Assembly: GCA_014904845.1 (NCBI GenBank)
Contig: MU119425.1
Coordinates: 28,897 to 92,896 of the forward strand
DNA from: Acephala macrosclerotiorum
Lineage: Eukaryota; Ascomycota; Leotiomycetes; Helotiales; Mollisiaceae
Length of the DNA: 64,000 bases
Reading direction: 5' to 3'
The notes beneath the pieces were generated by a model. That model was given only the letters and a program-made list of their open reading frames with translations. It searched no databases and had not been told where the DNA came from. Positions 1 to 10,932 of the stretch are shown piece by piece; within the stretch, counting starts at the first letter, position 1; each line of letters starts with the position of its first letter. The position numbers and the translations under genes were made by a program.

Positions 1-713
1 GAAGCTTGAGAGGGGATTGATGAACAGATGAGGATTGCTTAGGATTGATTTTTCTTGGTCGGTCGGTCGTATAAGCCGGATTCCAGGACTATCTCTTGAT
101 GTTCCGAGCTGCTTGGGACTTTGTTGTGCAGCCGCTCTTCAACTCTGTGGAGGTTGGTTTTTCGAGGTTCAGAGCTCTCACTGGCGCAAGGTTATTCCGA
201 AGGCTTAGCGTGCCAATCAGATCATAGGCAGAGCTCCCCGCAAAATTGGAAGTCGCCACAGACTTTTAGTTCGATCGCATTAGTTATCCAGCTCTATCGC
301 CTCTTCCATCCAACCTCAATTCTTCTCACGACCAACAACCTCGCCGGCATCCATCAGTCAACGTCTGCCACTGCGTCGCGCCTCACTCAACTCGTCGCGT
401 TCTTCCCGCGACACCAGCAGTCTATCGCAATCGACTATTGACCTGCAGTTCGATCCAGCACGCGATCTGGGGCGGGGGCAGAAGAGTCGCGACAACAACA
501 CGGTCTGGGCAGGTCACAGAGAATCTCGTGCTCCCTGGATAGCTTCACGTTCTCTTCTATCATTGCCCGCGCCATCGCATCATAGCTGTCTTGTAGAGCC
601 CAGTGAGAGCGTTAAATCACGCGAATTCTATCTGAAATCACCTCGACAAATCCATACACCCTCGTAAAGCTCCACAATACGATCTGTGAATCGCCTCTGA
701 GCCCATATCCATC
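1..713. other. Upstream region and 5' leader of bye1
   Basis: No gene is supported here. Open frames in this stretch lack an ATG start or recognisable protein features. The part just before 714 is probably the transcribed leader and promoter of the bye1 gene. It is rich in pyrimidine tracts, as is common upstream of fungal genes. Confidence 0.5.
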
Positions 714-3345
714 ATGGCTGGTAAGCATTGACTACATCCCACGATACGCGACAGCGCCGCAAAGCCTGATCGTCGGTCGTACCTGCTTTTGGGAGACCAG
801 GGAGCTAACATCTTCTCCCAGACGAACCTCGAAGATCGGTACGAGCCACGAAGGGCCAACACACAAAGATGGATCTCGATCAAGCAACTCCCGAACCCAA
901 GAAAAAATCTACAAAGAAGGCGAAGAAGGTGGAGGTGGAGGAAGAAGCCGAGATCATTCGTTGCGTCTGCGGAGCGCGGGAGAGTCCAGATGGAGACGAC
1001 GAACCATGGATTGCCTGCGACAATTGCAATGTCTGGCAGCACAATGTCTGTGTTGGCGTTCCGACATATGATGAGGACATCCCGAAGAATTACTTGTGCG
1101 AGGAATGTAATCCAGCTTTCCACAAGGAGTTGCTGGACGCGCTCAAAAATGGGGTCCATCTATGGGAGAAGCGCCGCAAGGCATACGAGAAAATGAAGGC
1201 AGACGAGGAGAAGGAATCCAAGAAGAAGGGTAAGAAGAAAGGCAAGAGAACCAGCGATCCTAAGTCCGAAGTCAGTCATACCACGAACGGCAAAGCCAAG
1301 TCTCCTTCTACGCCTGTTCCTGCCGAGCCGAAGAAAGAGAAGAAGGATGTTGCTACGAAGAGTTCGGCCGCCAAGCGTAAAGCCCGAGATGATTCCCAAG
1401 ATAAAGAATCCATAAAGGTACGTTCCGAGCCCTTATATATTTTTGGACATTGCTAACCAGATCCAAGGAACCACAGTCGAAGGCACGAAAGGTTTCTGCT
1501 GCACACACTGCACACACTGCCCCACGACAAGATACTCCTGCCTCTGGCCTGCCAGTCAAAATTCAGGATCTCGAGACATCTCGACAAGGAGTCGCGACTT
1601 TGATAGTCAAGAACTCACGACAAGCCGTGCAAAATGCTATCAAGCAAGGCGTCTACACCCTGAGGGAGAACGATACGGTCGAGGCTAAGGCAGAGCGTCT
1701 CTCTATCGAGATTGAAAACGCTGTGTATGAGGCCGATAAAGCCGCGTACAAGAACCAATCTCGGGCTATTAGCTTCAATCTCAAACACAATCAGGAATTG
1801 TGCAATGGCCTCCTTACCAGAAGTTTGACACCCCAACGACTAGCTGTCATGAGCTCCGACGATATGGCCAACAAGGAATTGAAGCGCGAAACTGCAGAGA
1901 TGAAGGCACGCTCCGACAAGCAGTCCATCATGGTCTCTGATGATGGCCCTCGAGTTCGCAGAACACACAAGGGAGAGGAGGTTATCGAGGGTGACAATTT
2001 CGCTGTTGCGAATGACAACACAATGTCTACTTCTCGAAGACGAAGCATGCTGGATCCAAATGCCGAGATGGCTGCTCGATCACGAGAGAATTCTCCAGGA
2101 AACCAAGTTGAGCTTCCAGACGACATCGACTCTTACCCATCTCGAGATGATATTCGCAGTCAAGTAGCTCCCAAGCAACCACTCAATATCGAGACGAAGG
2201 CTGGGTTGCCGATGCGGAAACCCTCCGGTCAAGCAGATTTCGATATCAACAAGGTCTTTTCGAATGTCCCGTCACAATCTCCGATCAACTCACATCACCC
2301 TCGCACACAATCCATGAGCAATGCTCCCCCTCCCAATGGACCTGGCGTCGACCCAGAAATCGACAGGATGCTACAGGACGACGATGGTAATGAGTCTCCG
2401 CCCTACTCTCCCGCCGAATATAGCTCTGATCCCGAGATTGTCTGGCGTGGTATCGTTGTCATGGACTCTATCGCCAGATTTCCTGCTGTTTCCAAGCATG
2501 TTGCTGGTGTAGATATCAGTCAGACTCTTGCTTGGAGCGACGTTCTTCAGAAGGAGCTAAAAGTTGCAGGTCGAATCGATCGTGAAAAGGCAAACGAGTA
2601 CCTCTGCAGTCTCAGATACAGCCCACCAACCGACGTCGTCGTTGTCAATGTCACCCCAACAGGAGAGGATGCGACTACAGGTTTCAACGAGCTATACGAT
2701 TACTTCCAGAGCAAGAACCGCTATGGTGTCCTCGCCAACAAGGGTATCGGAAACATTCGAGATACATACCTCGTCCCAGTACCACCATCGCCAGCTAATC
2801 TGCCAGACTTTATCGTCAATCTCGAAGGTCACAAGATTCCAGAAGAGCGCCCAGAGCCAATGGTCGTCATCGCCCTTGTAATCCGCAACGATACTCCTAC
2901 CGACATAGGACGCAGTTTTGATGGTGCTACCGAAGCTCAATCTCCTTCGCTGATGGGTCATCCTCAACGACAAATGTCTCTGGGTGGCGCTGGTCCTTCA
3001 ATGTCTCCGATAGCACCCCAAGGTCCAGGCACGTTTGCCACACCTCCAATTCCACAACAACAATTTCCGTCGAACGACGCCCAACGAAAATATGAAGACG
3101 AGCAGCGACGAATGGTAGAACAGAGAGAAGGAGAGGCCAATGCCCTCAGGATCCTCGGTGGATATGCCGAAGCTCCGACAGTCGCATTTCTCATGCCACA
3201 AGCGTACCAGATGAGAGAAATTGAATGGGAGATCATTCGGAAAATTCTGGAGGATGATGAGAAGGCCCGCTCTGACTTAGCACACCTGAGCCAAGTCCTC
3301 GAAGTTCGTATGTCGCAGGATCCTAGGGCACAACAGAGTCGTTGA
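714..3345 (+). CDS. bye1: Transcription factor Bye1-like (PHD, TFIIS central and SPOC domains)
   Basis: Nuclear protein of the Bye1 family, which in yeast binds RNA polymerase II through a TFIIS-like domain and trimethylated H3K4 through a PHD finger. Model: exons 714-720, 822-1417 and 1468-3345, 825 residues. The first exon is only seven bases (ATG GCT G). After splicing it gives a start MADEPRRSVRATKGQHTK, the expected N-terminus for fungal homologues, so I prefer it to the in-frame ATG at 869. The intron at 721-821 has a GCTAAC branch site. The second intron (1418-1467) has TGCTAAC; acceptor 1476 is also in frame and would remove three residues. PHD finger at about residues 50-98 (CVCG...CDNC...H..C...CEEC), TFS2M-like region about 231-340, SPOC domain from about 527 (WRGIVVMDSIARF). 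The linker regions are Lys/Glu- and Pro/Ser-rich. Confidence 0.93.
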
Positions 3346-4267
3346 TGGGTTTGAGGGACCTCATTATTGGGTGAAATACGGCGTTTTGTGTACATTATGG
3401 CTGTGAGGATTAATTTGCGTTCATTTTGACGGGCTTCAATAAGCCTCGTCCTTTTCTTTTATTCAGTCAATACGGGATGCGCATGCAGGTTTACGATACC
3501 ATTATGAGATCATGACCTGGAGAGTTAGGATCATTGATTTCTTTTAGTGCTTTGTAGAGAAAGCATCAAAATTCAGCAGGTCTTTTGCTATGTCTCAGTG
3601 TGCGTACGTCATGTACCTCCACCTTCCCAGTGAGAGGTGCCTTCGAATCCCCGCATATTCAGATGCTTACTTCATGCAATATTGCTGTTTCCTGTGATCC
3701 AGCTCATGATTCTTACAATTGCAGCTAAGCCGATGAGGAAGATGTACCGAGCCAGCTCAGATATTCAGGAAGGTACTCGACTCTACAGCTTGATGTTCCC
3801 GAGGTCGTGCATTGTTAGCTATTCCATCCACTCGCATCTTTGTTCTCGACATCTCCCATGCAAGAATTGCTTTTCTTTGCTTCGAGAACATCAATAAGCA
3901 TAGTGCGTGCCGTGGCAGACCACTGCACGTTCACATCTTCCAATCATGCTGCTCCAGCTTTATCTTGCATTTCCATCTCAAGTATTTTAAGTGCCCAATT
4001 GTCTACGGTGAAGAGTTCGTCAATGCCGCCGACCGAATATGCATCACACCAAGATCTCCGTGTCCAAGTCCATATATTTCTTTTGCCAGCCATCTCGTAT
4101 CTTTCTTCCGACTCTCTACACACATATCAAGAGCCCCAAGGGCTTCCTTCTCTTTTTGACAAGCTTTCTTTTATAATTTTCTCGTGTATTTACCTCGCCT
4201 CCAAACACAGCCGTCAACAACGGCATCTCTCCTCAATCTAGAGACCTCCTTCCTCAGTCTCCCGACC
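3346..4267. other. Intergenic, no gene seen
   Basis: Open frames on the plus strand between 3637 and 4241 overlap one another, have no recognisable domain and look like chance frames in pyrimidine-rich DNA. The 3' part (about 4080-4267) is C/T-rich and likely promoter and leader of the next gene. Confidence 0.4.
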
Positions 4268-5298
4268 ATGACGACCCTACCATCTCTGCAAACACTCCCA
4301 CCGTCAGTCTTCGTCCCTCGACAGAATCAAGGCGACTGCTCCAATAGCGCCCAAGCAGCAATCAATGCGACAACCGTCGCCGCGTCTCGCTCCATCCAAC
4401 AAGCCCAAGCTACCGCTGCACATGCAACAATGCAAATATCGATTTCTGTCTCTGCAGTGAATGAGCAGACCTCTAAGTACATTGCTTTAGCCAATATTGC
4501 GATGAGCAGCCTGATGGTGAGTGTTAGTGGATTGGACATGCATTTGCTGGCTGCGAATTCGAGTGCGGTAGCGGCAAATAGCCAACTTGCTGTTGCTAGC
4601 TAGAGCTTGGAGGTTTGGTTGGGAGAGTGAGTTTGGTTGAGGTACGGACATTCACAGATGATGGTGGTTAGAGGTTGAGAGTAAAGATAGATAGCTGAGC
4701 TGATTGATTCGAAGGCTTCGGCGTCTAGTGTTTTGCTTTCAGCCCAGAACGCTGTTGCTTCTGCTTCCGGTATGCCCATCTCTTTCTGCAGTCAACTCTA
4801 GAGAACTGAAAGTTCCCAGCGTCTGTATCAGCAATCGCTGCTTCAGTTTCACATCTCCCAACAGCAACACAGACCGCTGCTCCGAAATTTATTCCAGTCA
4901 CTCAACAATCAGGCATCGTCTTCCCCATTCCTGCTCAGATCGCTCTCCTCGTTGTCGGCAGTGTCCTGGCTTCTGTCCTGCTAACGCTCGCAATCTCATG
5001 TCTGATCATCAGGCCGAGGAGGAAGGCTGCCTCCAAACGGGAACTCGATGAATGCCTAGCTACAGCAAGTGCGGATCGAGTCGATGCATATCCGCCTGTC
5101 TCGCGATCACCTAGTTCAAACGCTGGAAAGAGGTCAAAGCCCCTGACTTCCAGTGCAATATCATCCAATCAAAGAAGAAGTAAAGGAGAATCTATTGAAG
5201 AAGAGAGTTCAGACTCATTTTCCAGATTCGTGCCACTAGACGCCAGAACCAGTATAACAGTCCTCACCGCAAGATGTACTACGGTCTCAGCGCAGTAA
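4268..5298 (+). CDS. Probable single-pass membrane protein, splicing unresolved
   Basis: Not a family I recognise. The first open part begins at ATG 4268 and gives an Ala/Ser/Gln-rich stretch to 4603 (AAINATTVAASRSIQQAQA and similar). The last open part ends at TAA 5296-5298. It encodes a transmembrane helix (ALLVVGSVLASVLLTLAIS) followed by a basic stop-transfer RPRRK and a Ser-rich hydrophilic tail. A short piece reading AQNAVASAS at about 4741-4770 continues the Ala/Ser composition and is followed by a GTATGC donor. This suggests at least three exons of one gene with an extracellular Ala/Ser-rich region, one helix and a cytoplasmic tail. I could not find donor and acceptor phases joining the first to the second piece (strong donor candidates GTGAGT near 4517 and 4624), so the exact protein is uncertain. 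Confidence 0.45.
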
Positions 5299-5430
5299 AT
5301 CGAGTCTGGAAAGTCTGTGTGTATTGGTGTGTCTGAAGAGAGAAGGTCTCAAGAGAGAGAAACTATCTAAGGTAGGATGCTAAGCTAAACTAGTGCTGGT
5401 CCACGTGACCCCAACAATCAGTCGGGCAAT

Positions 5431-5734
5431 ACAGGTAGCAGAGATGACTTCAGCAAGACCATCATCATCCTTTACTGCTCCACTATCACGAACACGACTC
5501 TTCATTCCTCCTAGTCCTGGAAGTTCGCTTTCGGATCCTGTTCCACTGCGACAACAAGCGTACCAATATCAGAGATCTGTGCTTTCAGAGGTCGTACCTT
5601 GGGAAGAGGTAGCGCCATCATCAAGTAGCAATGAGGAAGACAAGGATAAGCAAATCAGAGTCGAGACGGAAATTGAGGTTCGGCTAAGGAATAGAGATAG
5701 TTCGGAGACTTTGAGAATGGCAGGAGCATACTAG
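5431..5734 (+). CDS. Ser/Glu-rich exon, possibly the 3' end of the preceding gene
   Basis: An open frame reading VAEMTSARPSSSFTAPLSRT and ending at a stop at 5734, with an acidic tract (SSSSNEEDKDKQ). It is preceded by a good intron-like segment, GTAGGA donor at about 5372 with GCTAAG/GCTAAAC branch-like bases and a TACAG acceptor ending at 5430. It may be the last exon of the membrane protein gene upstream, or a short gene starting at the ATG in VAEM. No family is recognised. Confidence 0.3.
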
Positions 5735-5906
5735 TGTGTGGTATTGCGGGGTAATGAGATAAGGAAAGTGGGCGAGGTAATGCAATTATGCAATATATAA
5801 TGTGTAAGAAGAGAACCAGCACGATTTTGATAGAGAGTTTAGAGAGTAGACACCCGAGAAGAGGAAATAATCAATTGGCTTTTGTTCCAACCCCAAGAAA
5901 CCGTAC

Positions 5907-8900
5907 CTACTCAAGCAAAATCTCATACTCAAATTCTTTGCTCTCCAAAGCATACTCAGGCAAAGTAAATGGCCCACAACTTCCCGTGCCAATACCGTGA
6001 TGAGCCCAATCAAGTCTGACGATCGTCTCTTTCCTTTTCTTTTCAATCAAATCATATGGATGTTTCGCATCGTCGAGATCCCTTGTCGAATAGTGCAGAG
6101 CGGTGAAGCTAGCTTCTTCAAGGTCACCGAAATACGCCTTCAGGCCTCCATGCTTGCCTTGGAAATGCACCCACCGAGTGTCGGCTCTGTTTCCCGACTC
6201 CTGTGGGAATTCGTAGTTCGTGTACAAGTTGTCGATAGATGCGGTGTAGGTTCCAATCTTTTGAGACAGCTTCTTGTCTCTGTAAGATTCTCCTGGTCCA
6301 CGACCGAACCAAGTTGCGGAGTCGATATCGTTTAAGCTCAACGTCAACCCAAGTCTTGCGAAAGTCTTTGGGAGGGTAAACCCTTGAGGTACGCCTTTGA
6401 CTTTGATACTGAGGTGTTCAGATGTAAAGGTGTAGGTAAACACTGAGTCAATACTCCATTCCAGGACCGGAGGGGCGATACGAGTGTTGACGATTACGAC
6501 TACTGCATCGGGCTTGTTCGACCAGGACACAGATCGCACGTGGCACTTCGTCTTGTCCAGAAATGTGGTTCTCCAGATGTCGCCGAAATGGGGGTGATCA
6601 TTGTCTGTTATCGGGCGGAAGAGATCCAATACTGGCGGGTCGTGGATGAGTTCTTCTCCTCCTGGACGCTTCCATGAGAGTAGTGTGCCGTGAACGATGT
6701 TGAACTGCCATTGAACACCGCTTGAGCTGCTGATTGAGAGAAGTTGTGGAGTGAGCTGCTTGTATCTCGGCGCCGTGGGCGATCGAAGCGACTTAAGAAC
6801 TTCGAGCTTGGGTGCGGGGACGAGAAGAACTTGGCCAAATGCTACTTCGTGACCGGCTTTGGCCCAGTTGGTGTCCTTTCTCAATGTGAAGCTGAGCTCT
6901 AGATATGTTTCGTCAGATGTGAGGTCTGAAACACCTTCAATATCTAGCTCAACGATTTGGCTCGGTTGTACTCCTGTGAGGCCCGTCAGCCGCTGCTCAT
7001 CTAAGATTCCACGCCACAAACCTTCGGGGATTTTTACTTCCTTCCCCGCCTTCTTGAAGCCATCACCAACTAAGCACCAGGTGCACTTGAGATGATCCAA
7101 TGTAGTGTGGTCATATCGACTGATGATCTTAACTTTGTCCTTGCTACCACCCAAGACCTGAACTGGCTCAATGGCTTTACCGTACTCGATCAATCCAGGA
7201 TTTGGAGTGTGGTCTGAGAAGAGGACTCCATCAAGGACGAAGTGTCCATCATTTGGCTCATCTCCAAAGTCACCACCGTATCCATAGTACTCAACTCCAT
7301 CAGGTGTCTTGGTTCGGAGTCCCTGCTATTGTCAGCATCATTCTCAGTGTCAGGGCTTTCAATCCCCCAGCCTTTTCTGGACTTTCTCGATCCATCTTCT
7401 CTTGGGCAAGAGCGGTCATTGGCTAGACTTGGGAGGCACCGCCACAGGCAGTATCTCAACCTGAACTCGCCTCCTCGACTGTCCTGTCAGGACTAGGGGA
7501 TCAAAACAGCTGCTCAGTATGTATAAGAGACGGATGACCTACATGATTCGCCCATTCCCAAACGAATCCGCCCATCAACCTCGGGTACTTGTAGAAAGTT
7601 TCAATGTACTCTTTAATGTTTCCAGGCCCGTTTCCCATCGCATGAACGTACTCGCACATCACCAATGGTTTCTCCCACTTCTCAGTCTGAGTTGCAAAGT
7701 CAGTGATATACTCTACAGATGCATACATTCTACTGTAAATGTCCGCAGTCTTGGCCTCGTAGTCACCCTCGTAATGAATCAACCGAGTAGGATCGTAAGC
7801 ATGCATAAGGTCATACATGTGTTGGTGGTTTTGGCCATAGAATGACTCATTTCCTAATGACCATATAATCACGGAAGGATGATTCTTGTCGCGGTAGACA
7901 GCTTGCCGAGCACGGTCGAGGTAGGCTTGCTTCCAAGCAGGATTATCCGAGGCCCATCGCGCGGGATCTCTATCTTTCGGTCTCTTATCTGCTTTTTCGA
8001 AATCAGGTAGATGGTGAAACTGTGGTGGAATGGAAATCTCATCGACCTCGCCGAATCCGTGACATTCGAGGTCACATTCATCCATGATCCAGAGTCCAAG
8101 TTCATCGGCCAGATCGTAAAGTCGAGGATCATTCAATTGATGAGACGTTCGGACGGCGTTGATATTGTGTGTCTTCATGAGCAAGAGGTCTTTGAGGAGA
8201 AACTCATAGGGTACAGCACGTCCATGGTCGGGGTGGTGTTCGTGTCGATTGGTTCCACGGAACTTGACTGGTTTGCCATTGACAAGGAAGACGCCGTCCT
8301 TCAGCTCGGAAACTCGGAAACCGACTCGTTGGTGAACAGCACAGTCTGATGTTGACAAGACCAGCTTGTACAGGTATGGAGTTTCCGCTGTCCACTTTTG
8401 TGGTGCGTCGACAGGAATCTTAAAAGTTGTGCTAGAGTCCGCAGTCTGAGATGCGGTAGCAACCACTTGTCCAGCAGCATCGAGAAGCCTCAAGCTCACA
8501 TCGGCTTTGGTGTTGAGGTCAACTTCAACTGAGAGCGTTGCATCCTCATACTTAGAATCCAAATGGGTCTGCACGTGGAAGTCTTGAAAGTGAATCTTGG
8601 GAAAGGCAAGCAGGTTTACATCTCGGAAGATGCCACTCAACCACCATTGATCCTGGAGGCATGTAAGTAGGGCGACGGAAAGGGCTAGTGGTACTTACCT
8701 GATCTTCTATATAACTTCCATCACAGAACTGGTAGACTTGAACCGCCAAGAGGTTCTCATCCGCATCCTTCACAAATGATGAGATATCGAACTCCGAGGG
8801 GTTTCGAGAGCCCTGAGAATAGCCAACCTCCTTCCCGTTCACCCAGACATGGAACGAAGAATCAACACCTTCGAACCTCAGCCTTAGTTGATGGCCTTTG

Positions 8901-9473
8901 AATGATTCTGGGATTGTGAAAGTTCTTTTGTAGCAACCAGTCTCATTCTCGTCATATGGAACTGCAAGAATATTAGCATTGGCCTTTATTTCAAGAGCCG
9001 AGGAGCCCAGTTAAGATGTCCAGAATACCAGCGGTCATTCTGCTGAGCTCAAATTACTTACCATGAGGAGGATCAATTGGAAAAGGATAGATCATATTGG
9101 TGTAGCTGGTAGCTGATGAGTGCGGTGTCAATATCATCCTGGGGCAAGCTCACTGTGGACCCTTTCCGTAGCCCTGCAATTGCCACATGCCTGGGACCTC
9201 AATTTTGCCCCATTCCGCCGTATTGTATCCAGGGTTGAAGAAGTCTTCGGGGACGTCGAAAGGACTCTTCGCCAGGCTGAACTCCCATGTCCCTGACAGG
9301 GAGAGAGTTTTGGACTTGGATATATCACGTGTTAAGGCATCCTCTGAGGAGTTGTAGAGGAAGAAGGTGGCTCTTGGCGGAAGGGTGTTCCTATGCAAGA
9401 CTTCCAAGTTGCTCCAGTCTGGCAATACCTTGGGGAAGGTGTGTGTTTCAGTCATGTTGACCTCGTTCGACAT
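5907..9473 (-). CDS. bgaD: Intracellular beta-galactosidase, GH2 (LacZ/BgaD type)
   Basis: Hydrolyses lactose and other beta-galactosides. Exons (transcript order) 9473-9154, 9105-9062, 8961-8699, 8652-7543 and 7322-5907 give 1050 residues in continuous phase, close to E. coli LacZ (1024) and K. lactis Lac4 (1025). The general acid/base Glu lies in SLGNESFYG (codon 7848-7846, about residue 478) and the nucleophile Glu in VMCEYVHAMGNG (codon 7653-7651, about residue 543). All four introns join conserved sequence (for example GYGKGPHYTNMIYPFPIDPP across the first). No signal peptide is seen, so it should be cytoplasmic. An in-frame ATG at 9728 would add 85 low-complexity residues; I prefer 9473 (MSNEVNMTETH) on family length. 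The gene is divergent from the lactose permease at 10933. This matches the A. nidulans bgaD-lacpA and K. lactis LAC4-LAC12 arrangements, in which the pair is lactose/galactose-induced and carbon-repressed. Confidence 0.95.
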
Positions 9474-10932
9474 CGACTCTGGTCTGGTTGCGTGTGATGG
9501 TATGATTTGGGGGCTGATGAGCACGAAACCGTTCGACTCTATCGAAGAGGTCTCGCTCTTGTCTTCATGTTGTTGATGGTCTTGCATTTGATATGCTCGG
9601 TGATGTTTGCCACAGTTGACCGGTTTGCCTACGGTCAGCGGGGATGTTCGGGGAAGAAGGTGGAGTCGTGGTTGAGTAGTAGGGGATGAGGATGGCGGGG
9701 CTGGGGGCGCTTGAACGCTTTGGGACATCCGCGAACTGGCGCCACGACAATTCTCAAACCTAACACCAATCCACCAACATTAACGTTACAATAAGACGAC
9801 GAGATGCTATTCATGAGCCCGGCATCCCCGAATGTTCTTGGCTATCCTAGCTATCCCAGCTATCCTAATTGTACGACGAGTTCAAAGCGAGCCACATCAC
9901 GAACGGTTCAAGAACTCGCCTCGAGGCATCACGACTGTAGCAATGGCTCGCCCGTTCCAAGCTCACCGCGTCTGACAAGCTTGAACCGAGTGGAGAGGAG
10001 AGAACACATGAGTGCAGCAAAAGGTGGACGAGCATTCCCACATCCAGGTTGTTTTATCCGGCGCCAGGGCATTCTCAGGTCACAATGGGATTTTTTAAAG
10101 TTACAACCTGACTCGTGACAGCCTAACCTTACCCCACAATCATCTCCCCGCAAGGAATCTTGGGCTGAAGCTGACCCAACAACTTGAATTCGCTTAGACT
10201 TCCACTAGATCTGCGCCATCTTATCGTCGACCAACCCGTGGCGTCGTGGTTTTGGGCGGTGAGCGCCACTCAGTCGGATTTCAAGTTTTGAGATCTGGTT
10301 GAGTTACACTTCATGAAGGGCTGCCCCGAAGAAAGCATGCGTCCAACTTCCCTCTTCTAGCCTATGGTATTGCCTGCTCAATCCAGTCCCGAGACAGCAT
10401 TTTATTTCACGATTGCTCCGTTCTTGGTGAGATGCGAAGTGTGGAGTCATCCGAGGTCAGCACCCCTTGCAAATCAGAACATATCCTGGAGGCTGGAATG
10501 GAGCATCTGAACCACAGCAAGGACATGTCACCTTACGGGTGATACATCTCTCTCAAGATCGTCATTGTTATCTGCCGGAGCTGCATTGTATCATGGGAGA
10601 TGGCGCGTTCAGAACTTGAAGTGGCCAATGCCCACATCTGCTCAACGCCACATTTCCATCTTGCATGGACCAGCCCCCCAAGATATGGCTATGATATTCG
10701 GGCCGTCAGAAACCGCCATACCATTCAGGAACATGCCCGAGAGATGAACTATCGCCCGCGCCTGTGTACGGACCAGGCTACGAGTCTGGAGACGAGGGGA
10801 AATATCGGGGATCTTGACTTGGCACCAAGTCATAGACCAGGGACTTGGTTGACAGATGTATAAAGAGGACGGATTTGCACAATCATCGCCCATATCTACG
10901 GCACCAAGTTTGCATAGCGGCTCTTTTCTATT
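9474..10932. promoter_or_regulatory. Bidirectional control region of the lactose gene pair
   Basis: The DNA between the two divergent starts. It contains a 9-bp near-perfect triple repeat at 9841-9867 (gctatccta, gctatccca, gctatccta). It also has sequences matching the CreA carbon-repressor consensus SYGGRG/CYCCRS (CCCCAC near 10132, CCCCGC near 10146). No other gene is seen here; open frames at about 10565-10863 have no recognisable features. The regulatory role is inferred from the gene arrangement. The sites are short and could occur by chance. Confidence 0.55.

Noticed and set aside
121..441. 106-codon frame upstream of bye1
   Set aside because: TTG start; region fits promoter and leader of bye1.
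7514..7540. Sequence agtatgtataagagacgg resembling the Tn5 mosaic end used in library preparation
   Set aside because: Several mismatches to the mosaic end, and it lies within an intron whose borders are supported by conserved protein; taken as chance, not an adapter remnant.
9474..9728. 85-codon in-frame N-terminal extension of the beta-galactosidase
   Set aside because: Pro/Ser/His low-complexity, not needed for family length (1050 residues without it); could be an upstream leader. Kept only as an alternative start.
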